Source: Candidatus Neomicrothrix sp. UBA2974
GTDB taxonomy: Bacteria > Actinomycetota > Acidimicrobiia > Acidimicrobiales > MedAcidi-G1
Reading direction: 5' to 3'
NCBI GenBank assembly: GCA_002348705.1
Contig: DEAU01000045.1
Coordinates: 37,892-95,989, forward strand
DNA: 58,098 nucleotides
Part shown: piece after piece, positions 8,419 through 17,081 of the stretch
How positions within the stretch are numbered: the first letter of the stretch is position 1
Layout of the letters: every line of letters begins with the position of its first letter
Program-made: the position numbers and the translations under genes
Notes under the pieces: model-generated
Databases searched by the model: none
What the model saw: only the letters and a program-made list of their open reading frames with translations
Told to the model about the DNA's origin: nothing

Positions 8419-9369
8419 ATGCTTGACCGCTCCGCGCCAGTGTTCGTAGCTGGCCATCGTGGACTAGTCGGCTCTTCTGTCCTGCGTCGACTGCAGGTCG
8501 AAGGATTCTCTGACCTCCGCACTGTCGGACGCGAGGACCTTGACCTACGGGATCAGTCAGCGGTCGATGCTTGGTTTGACGCCGAGCGGCCTCGCTACGT
8601 ATTCCTGGTTGCTGGAACGGTGGGTGGAATTCATGCCAACAGCACGCGTCCGGCCGAGTTTCTCTATGACAATCTGATGATCCACGGGACCGTTGTCCAG
8701 GCCGCTCACCGGACCTCGGTAGACAAGCTTCTCTACCTCGGCAGTTCTTGTATCTATCCGCGTTTGGCCGACCAACCGATCACCGAGGAGGCACTGTTGT
8801 CGGGTCCGCTAGAGCCGACCAACGAGGGATATGCCCTAGCCAAGATCGCCGGTATCAAACTCTGCGAGACATATCGGCGCCAGTATGGCGACGACTTCAT
8901 ATCGGCTATGCCCACCAACCTTTACGGTCCGGGCGACAATTTCGACCTAGAGGGTGGACACGTGCTGCCAGCCCTGATGCGCCGATTCCACGAGGCGAGC
9001 GAAGCTGGCGACGCGTCAGTCACCGTCTGGGGGACGGGATCGGCCCGACGGGAGTTTCTCCACGTCGACGATCTGGCCGATGCCTGCCTATTCCTTATGG
9101 ACCATTACTCCGGCGCCGGCCACGTCAATGTCGGTACAGGCGTTGATCTCACCATTCGCGAACTCGCCGAGGCGGTGAGGGACCTGGTGCACCCAAGCGC
9201 CGAACTGATCTTTGATACCACGAAGCCCGACGGGATGCCCCGCAAGGTGCTCGACGTTTCACGTCTATCCGACCTTGGGTGGACGGCTTCGACGTCGTTG
9301 GTCGACGGCCTAGTTGACACCTACCGCTGGTTTTTGGACGCCGCGGAGCGGGGGGAGCTTCGTCTATAG
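8419..9369 (+). CDS. fcl: GDP-L-fucose synthase
   Basis: Extended SDR that epimerises and reduces GDP-4-keto-6-deoxymannose to GDP-L-fucose with NADPH. The dinucleotide-binding motif AGHRGLVGSS is at the N-terminus, the catalytic Ser/Cys are in LGSSCIYPR, and Tyr/Lys are in YALAKIAGIKLCE. PTNLYGPGDNFD and RREFLHVDDLADA are family hallmarks. The length of 316 aa is normal. The preceding enzyme GDP-mannose 4,6-dehydratase is not in the window. The product would feed cell-surface glycan synthesis. A TAGCGT box overlaps the upstream gene's stop and ends seven bases before the ATG. Confidence 0.95.
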   Translation: MLDRSAPVFVAGHRGLVGSSVLRRLQVEGFSDLRTVGREDLDLRDQSAVDAWFDAERPRYVFLVAGTVGGIHANSTRPAEFLYDNLMIHGTVVQAAHRTSVDKLLYLGSSCIYPRLADQPITEEALLSGPLEPTNEGYALAKIAGIKLCETYRRQYGDDFISAMPTNLYGPGDNFDLEGGHVLPALMRRFHEASEAGDASVTVWGTGSARREFLHVDDLADACLFLMDHYSGAGHVNVGTGVDLTIRELAEAVRDLVHPSAELIFDTTKPDGMPRKVLDVSRLSDLGWTASTSLVDGLVDTYRWFLDAAERGELRL

Positions 9370-9391
9370 GTTCACCCTCGAACGGGATGAT

Positions 9392-9976
9392 TCAGTCTTG
9401 CTTGGACTTTCCGGCGGCTTTTTGGGCCTTCTTCCAGGCTCGGACGCTGGCCAGCGCCTCCGGCCCGTCGATGTCGGCCACTGAGCGGGGTGTGTCGTCG
9501 GCGAACGGTCCGGCGGCCGTCTCCCAGCCGTCAGGCCGGTGCCCCATCCGCTTGGCAAGGATGGCAACGAAGATGCTGGTCTTCTCAGCTCCGTAACCGG
9601 GGAGATCCCGGAGTCGCTGCGTCAGGTCGGTGCTGTCGGCGGCGCCAACCCAAACATCGGCGGCGTCGCCTCCATGGTGGTCGACGATATGGCGGCAAAG
9701 GTCTTGAATGCGGCCGGCCATCGACTTGGGGAACCGGTGGATAGCCGGCTTAGCCCGGCACGCTTCCAAGAACACTTCGGGATCCATCTCGGCAATGGCT
9801 GCCGGATCGAGGTGGCCGAGGCGCTTTTGAAGCGTGGCGGGTCCCTTGAAGGCCCATTCCATTGGGACCTGCTGATCCAGCAGCATTCCGATCAGCAGGG
9901 CTAACGGGTCGGTGTTGAGAAGAAGGTCGGCGTCGTCGTCGCCGGTGATTACCAGTGTTCCGGTATGGGGTCCCAT
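9392..9976 (-). CDS. HhH-GPD-type base-excision DNA repair protein
   Basis: 194-aa member of a small actinobacterial HhH-GPD glycosylase-like family. The helix-hairpin-helix is visible as LRDLPGYGAEKTSIFVAIL. There is no C-terminal Fe-S cysteine cluster, unlike Nth/MutY. The N-terminal part LLLNTDPLALLIGMLLDQQ matches the helical domain that precedes the hairpin in this superfamily. The catalytic Asp usual after the hairpin is not clear to me, so activity is uncertain. It converges with fcl (22-base gap) and stands alone. Confidence 0.85.
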   Translation of the reverse strand: MGPHTGTLVITGDDDADLLLNTDPLALLIGMLLDQQVPMEWAFKGPATLQKRLGHLDPAAIAEMDPEVFLEACRAKPAIHRFPKSMAGRIQDLCRHIVDHHGGDAADVWVGAADSTDLTQRLRDLPGYGAEKTSIFVAILAKRMGHRPDGWETAAGPFADDTPRSVADIDGPEALASVRAWKKAQKAAGKSKQD

Positions 9977-10011
9977 GCTCGGAACATACCGGTTCGGAGG
10001 CGGTTAACTGG

Positions 10012-12765
10012 TCAGTCTCCTCGACCTACCCCGTGACCTGTTGCGGGAACGGTGTCGTGGCGGCCTGGATCAGGAGCGTCGGGGTCGATTCCGTGGTGTG
10101 CGATGGCCTCGACGACCACCGACGGGTCGAGGGTGCCTTCCTGGGACAGGGCATGGAGAACGGCGACCACCACGTGACCGACGTCCACCTCGAAGAATCG
10201 CCGGAGAGCCTCGCGGGTATCGCTGCGACCGAAGCCGTCAGTACCGAGCGTGTGGTACGGGCGGGGGATCCAACGTGCTACCTGACCGGGGACCAGTTTC
10301 TGAAAGTCCGTTACGGCCACTACTGGGCCCTCACCGTCAGCCAATAGGCGGGTGACCAGCGGCATCTCAGCCGGTGAGTCTGGATGAAGGCGATTGTGGC
10401 GCTCGACGGCCGATGCTTCCTCGCGGAGCCGTTTGTAAGAGGTGGCGCTCCACAGGTCGACGGCCACACCCCACCGTTCGGCCAGTTCAGCGGTCGCAGC
10501 TCTTGCAGCACCGTGTGCCGAGCCAGAAAAGATCAGGGTGGCCTGCCCTCGGCAGTCGGCCACGTCAGGGGCGTCTGCCCAGGCGTAAAGGCCGCGGACC
10601 ACATCAGTGTTCGAAATGTGATCGGGTCGGGGAGGCATCTCATAGACCTCGTTGTAGAGGGTCACATAGGTGAAAACATCCTCGTTTTCGGCCGGGTCGT
10701 TATTTCCGTACATGCGGGCGAGCCCGTCTTCGATGACGGCGGCCAATTCGTAGGCGAAGGCCGGATCGAAAGCCTGACAGGCTGGAACGGTGGTGGCCAG
10801 AAGAAGGCTATGGCCATCTTGATGCTGGAGTCCCTCACCGGCCAGCGTGGTTCGTCCGGCCGTTGCCCCTAAGAGAAAGCCCCGGGCTCGGGAGTCTGCT
10901 GCCGACCAGATTGAATCACCTACCCGCTGAAAGCCGAACATCGAGTAGAAGGTGTAGAAGGGCACCATGGGTACGCCGAGGTTGGCGTGACTGGTCCCCG
11001 CAGCGATGAAACTGGACATCGACCCGCACTCAGTGATGCCCTCTTCGATCAGTTGGCCATCGGTGCTCTCGCTATATGACAGCAGCAACTCGTGGTCGAC
11101 CGGCTCGTAGAGTTGGCCGAAAGGGGCATAGATGCCGAACTCCCTGAACAGGGAGTCCATGCCGAAGGTTCGGGCTTCGTCGGGAACGATGGGAACCACC
11201 CGCGGGCCGAAGTTTTCGTCGCGCATCAGGTCCCGCATCAGGTTGGTCATAGCCATGGTGGTCGAAACGGCCCGGCCTTCTGAACCCTTGGTGAGGCTGT
11301 CGAAAGTTGACGAATTGGGCATCGTCAAGGGGCGGCGGTCTCGAATCCGACGCTTGGGAATCGAGCCACCGAGCGCCCGCCGGCGCTGAATCATGTACTC
11401 GTACTCGGGACTGCCTTCGTCCGGCCGGTAGTAGGGCGCCCGGTCACCGGTCAGGGCCGATTCGGGAATCTCGTCCTCGAGGTGGAGGCGTTCGCGCAGA
11501 GCCATCAATTCGTTAGTTGACATCTTTTTGATCTGGTGGGTGGCATTGCGGGCCTCAAAGCCCTCGCCGAGCGTCCAACCCTTTATGGTCTTGGCGAGGA
11601 TGACTGTGGGGGCGTCGTTCTCCTCGGTGGCATGGCGGTAGGCGGCATAGACCTTTTGGTAGTCGTGACCACCGCGGGGCAGGTCGGCCAACTGCTGGTC
11701 GGAAAGGTGTTCGACCATGGCCCGCAGGCGCGGGTCCGGGCCGAAGAAGTGCTCGCGGATGTAGTCGCCACCTTCGACGGCTAGACGCTGGTATTCACCG
11801 TCGACGGTCGTGTTGAACTTGTTTAACAGTACGCCGTCCACGTCGGCGCCGATCAGTTCGTCCCACTCTGATCCCCAAATCACCTTCAGCACGTTCCAGC
11901 CAGCGCCGCGGAATACACCCTCCAACTCCTGGATGATCTGCCCGTTTCCGCGGACAGGTCCGTCAAGGCGCTGAAGATTGCAGTTGACGACCCACACCAG
12001 GTTCCCTAGCCCGGCCCGGCCCGCTAGCGAGATAGCGCCCAGAGTCTCCGGTTCGTCGCATTCGCCATCACCTAGGAAGCAGAACACTCGGCTCTCTGAG
12101 GTGTTATCGATTCGGCGGTTCTGGAGGTACTGGTTGAATCTGGCGTGGTAGATCGAGTTGATCGGGCCGAGGCCCATTGACACGGTAGGGAACTCCCAGA
12201 AGTCGGGCATGAGGCGGGGATGGGGGTAACTCGATAGGCCACCGCCGCCGATTTCCATTCGGAACTGGTTGAGGTGGTGATCCTCGAGACGTCGCTCGAG
12301 ATAGGCCCGGGCGTATACGCCAGGGGCGGCATGGCCTTGGAAGTAGATGTGGTCGCCGGGTCTGCCGTCGTCCTTTCCTCGGAAGAACCAGTTGAAACCG
12401 ACCTCGTACAAAGAAGCCGACGAGGCGAAGGTTGACAGGTGGCCGCCGATGCCGTCGGCGGTTTTGTTGGCGTTGATGACCATCGCTGCGGCGTTCCACC
12501 GTATAAACGCTCGGATGCGCCGTTCGATGTGCTCGTCACCAGGGAACCAAGGCTGGTCTTCGGTGGCGATTGTGTTGAGGTAGGGGGTCCACGTCGGTGG
12601 GGCATTGCCGACGTTCAGTTCACCGGCTCGTTCCAGCAGTTTGGCGAGCATGAATCGAGCCCGCCGCCGGCCGGACCGGTCGACTAGTGCGTCGAAGGAG
12701 TCAATCCACTCCTTTGTCTCCGCTGGGTCACCGTCGGGTAGTTGGTGGGTGAATCCATCGATCAC
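10012..12765 (-). CDS. aceE: Pyruvate dehydrogenase E1 component, homodimeric type
   Basis: Thiamine-diphosphate enzyme that decarboxylates pyruvate and passes the acetyl unit to the E2 lipoyl domain. 917 aa, the full length for the AceE type found in proteobacteria and actinobacteria. The ThDP motif GDGECDEPE ... VVNCNLQRLDGP is in the first third. Middle and C-terminal transketolase-like domains follow (LYEPVDHELLLSYSES, GATAGRTTLAGEGLQHQDGH, SYKRLREEA). E2 and E3 genes are not in the window. The start is GTG, with a CAAGAT box six bases upstream and no Shine-Dalgarno, so a leaderless message is likely. It is divergent from rnhA with 78 bases between. Confidence 0.96.
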   Translation of the reverse strand: MIDGFTHQLPDGDPAETKEWIDSFDALVDRSGRRRARFMLAKLLERAGELNVGNAPPTWTPYLNTIATEDQPWFPGDEHIERRIRAFIRWNAAAMVINANKTADGIGGHLSTFASSASLYEVGFNWFFRGKDDGRPGDHIYFQGHAAPGVYARAYLERRLEDHHLNQFRMEIGGGGLSSYPHPRLMPDFWEFPTVSMGLGPINSIYHARFNQYLQNRRIDNTSESRVFCFLGDGECDEPETLGAISLAGRAGLGNLVWVVNCNLQRLDGPVRGNGQIIQELEGVFRGAGWNVLKVIWGSEWDELIGADVDGVLLNKFNTTVDGEYQRLAVEGGDYIREHFFGPDPRLRAMVEHLSDQQLADLPRGGHDYQKVYAAYRHATEENDAPTVILAKTIKGWTLGEGFEARNATHQIKKMSTNELMALRERLHLEDEIPESALTGDRAPYYRPDEGSPEYEYMIQRRRALGGSIPKRRIRDRRPLTMPNSSTFDSLTKGSEGRAVSTTMAMTNLMRDLMRDENFGPRVVPIVPDEARTFGMDSLFREFGIYAPFGQLYEPVDHELLLSYSESTDGQLIEEGITECGSMSSFIAAGTSHANLGVPMVPFYTFYSMFGFQRVGDSIWSAADSRARGFLLGATAGRTTLAGEGLQHQDGHSLLLATTVPACQAFDPAFAYELAAVIEDGLARMYGNNDPAENEDVFTYVTLYNEVYEMPPRPDHISNTDVVRGLYAWADAPDVADCRGQATLIFSGSAHGAARAATAELAERWGVAVDLWSATSYKRLREEASAVERHNRLHPDSPAEMPLVTRLLADGEGPVVAVTDFQKLVPGQVARWIPRPYHTLGTDGFGRSDTREALRRFFEVDVGHVVVAVLHALSQEGTLDPSVVVEAIAHHGIDPDAPDPGRHDTVPATGHGVGRGD

Positions 12766-12829
12766 CCTCGTATCTTGCCATGCTTCGGATCATCCCAATG
12801 GGGTACGCGTTGGCTCTCAGGGGCGTCGC

Positions 12830-12835
12830 TAGGGT
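12830..12835 (+). promoter_or_regulatory. Candidate -10 box for rnhA
   Basis: TAGGGT ends eight bases before the GTG I prefer as the rnhA start. No Shine-Dalgarno is seen. This is slightly longer spacing than the six bases seen at most other candidates. Confidence 0.35.
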
Positions 12836-12843
12836 CGCCGCCC

Positions 12844-13290
12844 GTGAGCCGTGTATATACCGATGGTGCCTGTTCAGGGAATCCGGGGCCTGGTGGATGG
12901 GCGTGGGTGGTGCCAGACGGACCCTTCGCTGCCGGCTTTGCTGCCAGAACCACCAACCAGCGGATGGAGTTGACGGCCGCCCTGGAGGCGGTCGGGCATT
13001 TCGAAGGGCCTCTAGTCGTGGTCAGCGATTCGACATACGTCGTGCACTGCTTCCGCGACGGGTGGTGGGAGAACTGGATCCGCAAGGGTTGGGTCAACGC
13101 GAGAAGGGAGCCAGTAGCCAACCGGGACCTGTGGGAGCCGCTGGTTCAGGCCGTGGTAGAGCGAGGCAACGTGACGTTTGAGTGGGTCAAGGGACACTCG
13201 GGCGACCGGTGGAACGATGTGGCCGACCAGCTGGCTGTCGAAGCGGGGAACTTACAGGAGGTGCTTTCCGGAGACGCTCCACCCGATTAG
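12844..13290 (+). CDS. rnhA: Ribonuclease HI
   Basis: Cleaves the RNA strand of RNA-DNA hybrids in the cytosol. The four catalytic acids are present: Asp in YTDGACSGNPG, Glu in QRMELTAALEA, Asp in VVVSDSTYVV, and Asp in DRWNDVADQLA. The basic protrusion WENWIRKGW is retained. Start chosen at GTG 12844 because the protein then begins VSRVYTDGACS, as in the family. The frame is open further upstream, but that part overlaps the aceE start. Length is 148 aa. Confidence 0.94.
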   Translation: MSRVYTDGACSGNPGPGGWAWVVPDGPFAAGFAARTTNQRMELTAALEAVGHFEGPLVVVSDSTYVVHCFRDGWWENWIRKGWVNARREPVANRDLWEPLVQAVVERGNVTFEWVKGHSGDRWNDVADQLAVEAGNLQEVLSGDAPPD

Positions 13291-13572
13291 GACTGGTTCT
13301 GGTCAGGGGTGCCCGTTCAACGCAGCAACGTCAATTACTTGGTCCATGCGGCACTGGGTGCGTCGGGTAGGGCGATGACCGTTCCGATTGGCATGGTGGA
13401 GTCCAGTGGTTGGCGTGGGTCGGAAAACGATGGCGGTTGTTGAATTTTTGCGGGTGAGGTTGGGCCGGCGTGAATTGGGTGCACCGCTGGGGACGGATAC
13501 ACACTTGCTCTGTTGAAGGATTTCCAGCATCACTCGGCGCGGGAGCGTAAGGTCGCGGTTACCGAGGAGAGG

Positions 13573-13735
13573 AGGTGGTCCAGATCAAAAGCAATATCAA
13601 TGACAGTCGACTGGGGACTTCGGAGGTGGACGGCCGCTGAGCGGCACTGGACCACTCGGCGAATTCCCGCCGATCCACCCTCGGGAGACGACCGCCGGCT
13701 CTGGTCCCCGCCGGCACGAATGGTCCTCCCGGGAC
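13573..13735 (+). ncRNA. Candidate structured non-coding RNA
   Basis: The 553 bases between rnhA and the next small gene (13291-13843) have no convincing protein frame but contain strong secondary structure. A first hairpin is closed by a perfect 9-bp helix (13575-13583 with 13647-13655) and encloses a GCCGC-TGA-GCGGC hairpin (13633-13645). A second has GGGAG-AC-GACC (13683-13693) pairing with GGTC-CTCCC (13722-13730), and inside it GCCGGC pairs with GCCGGC around a 10-base loop (13694-13715). A possible -10 box TAAGGT is at 13548. The strand is assumed. Actinobacterial raiA-motif or Ms1-type RNAs are the first families to compare; I cannot assign one. The rest, 13291-13547, shows nothing I can name. 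Confidence 0.4.
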
Positions 13736-13769
13736 TTTCAGTTGGCCTAATGGTCAAACAAGCGATTAG

Positions 13770-13800
13770 ACGGGGGCGTGGCTTATGGCCGCGCCCCCGT
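13770..13800. terminator. Perfect 9-bp GC hairpin, possible terminator
   Basis: ACGGGGGCG at 13770-13778 pairs perfectly with CGCCCCCGT at 13792-13800 around a 13-base loop. No T-run follows on either strand. It lies after the structured RNA candidate and before the small gene at 13844, so it could end that RNA or act in the leader of the small gene. Confidence 0.4.
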
Positions 13801-13843
13801 CTCGCGTCTGGTCGGAGGAGTCAACGAGTGGTTCGAGGATGAG

Positions 13844-14071
13844 GTGACCCGATTAGCCTGCATTCCAATGGAAAGACCCTCGGCTTTCACTCATTGCCGT
13901 TTCGTCGGCGACAAGCGGACCCAACAGGTTTATGACCTAGACGAGGTCACCGACGAGGAAGCCATGTCAGTTGTGCTTGACGAACTGATGGCAAGTGAGC
14001 GATGTCTCTGCTTTGGCCCGGACACACTGGCTGAGGCTCGCAACCGCGGCTACCGACTCCGCCACGTCTGA
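13844..14071 (+). CDS. Small protein of unknown function
   Basis: About 75 aa, with start uncertain between GTG 13844 and ATG 13868. The composition looks like a real protein: FTHCRFVGDKRTQQVYDLDEV, an acidic helix, then SERCLCFGPDTLAEARNRGYR. Three cysteines are present if the GTG is used, without a CxxC pair and without a membrane segment. I do not recognise the family. The frame is open further upstream, but that part runs through the GC hairpin. It is followed after 57 bases by the cupin gene on the same strand. Confidence 0.5.
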   Translation: MTRLACIPMERPSAFTHCRFVGDKRTQQVYDLDEVTDEEAMSVVLDELMASERCLCFGPDTLAEARNRGYRLRHV

Positions 14072-14128
14072 CTGCGTCTTAAGCGACGTGCTCGCCTTCA
14101 ACTGTTTGCCGACTCTTTGACTCCGGCG

Positions 14129-14758
14129 ATGACAGTCGACCTGCGGCGCGACCTGGTTGCCGCCCTTGCAAATTTCTATGAGGGCCATGCAGACGCCGCA
14201 CGCTTTCCAATGCTCGCCGAAGTAGGTGGACACTTGGGAGAGGCGCTCCGAACTGATTCGGTGGAGGATCCCGAGCCGGTGTATCTCCCGGTAGGTCAGT
14301 TGTTGGCCCAGATTGAAACTGAGAGCGACGCGGATGGAGTTACTGAGGTCTTACGGGCTTTCGTCGCAGCAGGCCCTGTTCTGCGGTGGATCCAGACACC
14401 CTCCTACGCGGAGACGCTGCCACAGAATTTTCTCAACAACTACGGCTATGTCCGGGTTGTTGGACCGGGAGGTCTGGTCGAGTCGACGGTCGCCAGCGCC
14501 GGTCTTGGTATTTGGGGGGCGGGTCTGCACTACCCTCGCCATGAGCATCCGGCTGAGGAGACTTATCACGTCCTTCACGGTTCGGCTCTTTTTCAGAGGG
14601 GCAACGGACCTTGGGAGCCAAAGGCGGTCGGGGAGTCGGTCCACCATGACGCGTGGGAGCGGCATGCTCAAAGGTTCGGTGACGAGACCTGTGTGTTGTT
14701 ATGGGCGTGGACTGGTGACGTGGCGGTCAACGCCCAACTTGTGCCCGACGGGGAGTGA
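14129..14758 (+). CDS. DMSP-lyase-like cupin (DddQ/L/W family)
   Basis: 209-aa cupin of the dimethylsulfoniopropionate lyase family, which cleaves DMSP to dimethyl sulfide and acrylate. Counting from ATG 14129, the cupin motif has Tyr135, His138, His140, Glu144 and Tyr146 in the arrangement Y-x2-H-x-H-x3-E-x-Y (LHYPRHEHPAEETYHVLHG), and His179 in WERHAQRF. These match in order and almost exactly in spacing the Tyr120, His123, His125, Glu129, Tyr131 and His163 set of DddQ as I recall it. A conserved N-terminal helical region (FLNNYGYVRVVGPGG) precedes the barrel. It has no ddd or acrylate-degradation genes as neighbours. Related DMSP-lyase-like cupins exist that do not act on DMSP, so activity is inferred. 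Confidence 0.75.
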   Translation: MTVDLRRDLVAALANFYEGHADAARFPMLAEVGGHLGEALRTDSVEDPEPVYLPVGQLLAQIETESDADGVTEVLRAFVAAGPVLRWIQTPSYAETLPQNFLNNYGYVRVVGPGGLVESTVASAGLGIWGAGLHYPRHEHPAEETYHVLHGSALFQRGNGPWEPKAVGESVHHDAWERHAQRFGDETCVLLWAWTGDVAVNAQLVPDGE

Positions 14759-14775
14759 GTCGGTTCGAATCCGAC
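14759..14775. terminator. Hairpin between convergent cupin and aconitase genes
   Basis: GTCGG-TTCGAAT-CCGAC begins directly after the cupin TGA: a 5-bp stem with a 7-base loop. The spacing and the TTCGAAT loop are also those of a tRNA T-arm, but no matching acceptor, D or anticodon arm is found on either side. A bidirectional terminator is the simpler reading. Confidence 0.35.
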
Positions 14776-14804
14776 CTAGATCGGCCTGCGGACCCGAGGG
14801 AGAG

Positions 14805-17081
14805 CTAGTTCCCGGATCTCTGCCGGATCAGGTTTAGGGCGCTGCCCGCCTTGAACCATTCGATCTGGTTGGCTGAGAACGTGTGGTTGGTGGTGATCCG
14901 GTTCTCGGAGCCTTCCGGTGTGGTGATGACCACCTCGACCTGCTTGTCGGGAGCAAGTTCGGCTAAGCCGATAACCGAGACCTTGTCGGTGGGTCCGATG
15001 CGGTCGTAGTCGGCCGGGTCGGCGAAGGTGAGAGGCAGTACGCCCTGCTTCTTTAGATTGGTCTCGTGAATTCGCGCGAATGAACGGGCGATGACCGCCT
15101 TCGCACCCCGAAAGCGGGGTTCCATGGCTGCGTGTTCCCGCGATGAACCCTCGCCCATGTTCTCGTCTCCGATGGCCACCCAGGCGATTCCTGCTTCGTG
15201 GTACCGGCGGGCGATCTCTGGATACGTTCGACTAGCACTGTCAGTGGCGTCCCAGCCGATTCCGACTTCACCGGTGAAGGCGTTTACGGCACCCATGTAC
15301 AGGTTGCCAGAGATGTTCTCGAGATGGCCTCGATACTTCAGCCATGGGCCAGCCATCGAGATGTGGTCGGTGGTGCACTTTCCGAGCGCCTTGACCAATA
15401 CCGTCATGTGGGTCAGGTCGGCGCCATCCCACGCGGGAAACGGAGTTAGGAGTTGGAGGCGGTCACTGGTCGGCGAAACAGCAACTTCGACTGACGAACC
15501 GTCCTCCGGCGGAGCATGAAAGGTCTCCTCGCCAGGGTCGAAGCCGGCCGACGGCAGTTCCTCGCCAGCGCCGACGGTCAGGTAGACCGCGTCACCGGCA
15601 TCGTTGATGAGACTGTCGGTTGCCGGGTCGAAGTCGAGTCGACCAGCGATGGTCAGGGCGATCACCGTCTCTGGCGACGTTACGAAGGCATGCGTGGACG
15701 CATAGCCGTCGTTGCGCTTTGGGAAGTTCCGGTTGTAGCTGGTGACGATCGAGTTGGGAACACCGTCACCGAGGTCTTGGCGGTCCCATTGGCCGATACA
15801 CGGGCCGCACGCATTGGCCAAGACCCGGGCACCGAGGGCCTCGAAGTCAGCTAGCAGGCCATCTCGCTCGATGGTGGCTCGAACCTGTTCTGAACCCGGC
15901 GTAACGAGCAGTGGGGCCTTGGCTGTCAGGCCCTTGGCTACGGCGTCGCGGGCGATGCTCGCCGCGCGGGTGATGTCTTCGTAGCTGGAATTGGTGCACG
16001 AGCCAATCAGGCCGGCGCTGACGTCTAACGGCCAACCTTCGCGTTCTGCTTCGGCACCCAACTCCGCTACTGGACGGGCCAAGTCGGGGGTATGAGGGCC
16101 GTTGATTTGTGGCGACAGGGTAGACAGGTTGATTTCGATGACTTGATCGAAGTAGGAGCCTGGATCGGCCTCCACCTCGTCGTCAGCTCGCAGGTGGTGG
16201 GCCACGACATTGGCTGCATCCGCAACGTTTTCCCGGTTGGTCGCTTTGAGATATCGGGCTATGGCGTCGTCGTAGGCGAAGATCGACGTGGTTGCACCAA
16301 TTTCAGCTCCCATGTTGCAGATAGTCGCCTTACCGGTGGCCGACAGGCTGCGGGCACCTGGGCCGAAGTACTCGACGATGGCGCCGGTCCCGCCTTTCAC
16401 TGTGAGGATGTCGGCTACCTTCAAGATCACGTCCTTTGGGGCGGCCCAGCCATCCAACTCGCCGGTCAGATTGACGCCGATGAGCTTCGGCCAGCGAACG
16501 TTCCAAGGGAAGCCAGTCATCACGTCCACGGCGTCGGCGCCGCCCACTCCCACAGCCACCATGCCGACGCCGCCGGCGTTGGGGGTGTGGCTGTCGGTGC
16601 CGATCATCATCCCGCCGGGAAAGGCGTACTGCTCGAGGACGACTTGGTGAATAATTCCCGAGCCGGGTTCCCAGAATCCGGCGCCGTATCGGGCAGACAC
16701 CGAGGCGAGAAAGTCGTAGACCTCCTGATTACCGTCTATGGCAGCAGCCAGGTCGGTTTTGCCATCGTCCCGAGCTTGGATGAGGTGATCGCAGTGTGTA
16801 GTGGTCGGAACGTGCACCTTGTCGAGGCCTGCGGTCATGAACTGGAGCCAAGCCATCTGGGCGGTGGCATCTTGCATGGCTACCCTGTCGGGCAGGAGGT
16901 CTACGTAGGACACTCCTCTTTCCATGCCAGCGCCCTCAGGATCGCTGAGGTGGTTGATCAGTACTTTTTCGGCGACAGTCAGAGCCCTGCCTAAACGACG
17001 GCGACCGGCGGCCACGCGATCGTCGAGGGTCGAGTAGACGTCTTGTATCAATCCGATAGGGGTGGATGAGGCGACGGTCAT
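14805..17081 (-). CDS. acn: Aconitate hydratase, mitochondrial type
   Basis: TCA-cycle enzyme that isomerises citrate and isocitrate with a [4Fe-4S] cluster. At 758 aa it resembles mitochondrial aconitase more than the roughly 900-aa AcnA. The cluster ligands are Cys362 (GLIGSCTNSSYED), Cys425 and Cys428 (NACGPCIGQW). The C-terminal swivelling domain has GDENMGEGSSREHAA. AGGAG lies nine bases before the ATG, so this gene has a classical ribosome site. The 200 bases upstream (17082-17282) hold no gene but have a minus-strand TACGAT (17157-17162) inside an inverted repeat TACGA/TCGTA (17147-17162), a possible regulated promoter. Confidence 0.96.
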   Translation of the reverse strand: MTVASSTPIGLIQDVYSTLDDRVAAGRRRLGRALTVAEKVLINHLSDPEGAGMERGVSYVDLLPDRVAMQDATAQMAWLQFMTAGLDKVHVPTTTHCDHLIQARDDGKTDLAAAIDGNQEVYDFLASVSARYGAGFWEPGSGIIHQVVLEQYAFPGGMMIGTDSHTPNAGGVGMVAVGVGGADAVDVMTGFPWNVRWPKLIGVNLTGELDGWAAPKDVILKVADILTVKGGTGAIVEYFGPGARSLSATGKATICNMGAEIGATTSIFAYDDAIARYLKATNRENVADAANVVAHHLRADDEVEADPGSYFDQVIEINLSTLSPQINGPHTPDLARPVAELGAEAEREGWPLDVSAGLIGSCTNSSYEDITRAASIARDAVAKGLTAKAPLLVTPGSEQVRATIERDGLLADFEALGARVLANACGPCIGQWDRQDLGDGVPNSIVTSYNRNFPKRNDGYASTHAFVTSPETVIALTIAGRLDFDPATDSLINDAGDAVYLTVGAGEELPSAGFDPGEETFHAPPEDGSSVEVAVSPTSDRLQLLTPFPAWDGADLTHMTVLVKALGKCTTDHISMAGPWLKYRGHLENISGNLYMGAVNAFTGEVGIGWDATDSASRTYPEIARRYHEAGIAWVAIGDENMGEGSSREHAAMEPRFRGAKAVIARSFARIHETNLKKQGVLPLTFADPADYDRIGPTDKVSVIGLAELAPDKQVEVVITTPEGSENRITTNHTFSANQIEWFKAGSALNLIRQRSGN

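Noticed and set aside
13513..13842. 109-aa plus-strand frame in the rnhA downstream gap
   Set aside because: It is Arg/Trp-rich without domain pattern and runs through the two hairpins and the GC hairpin, which points to structured RNA, not protein.
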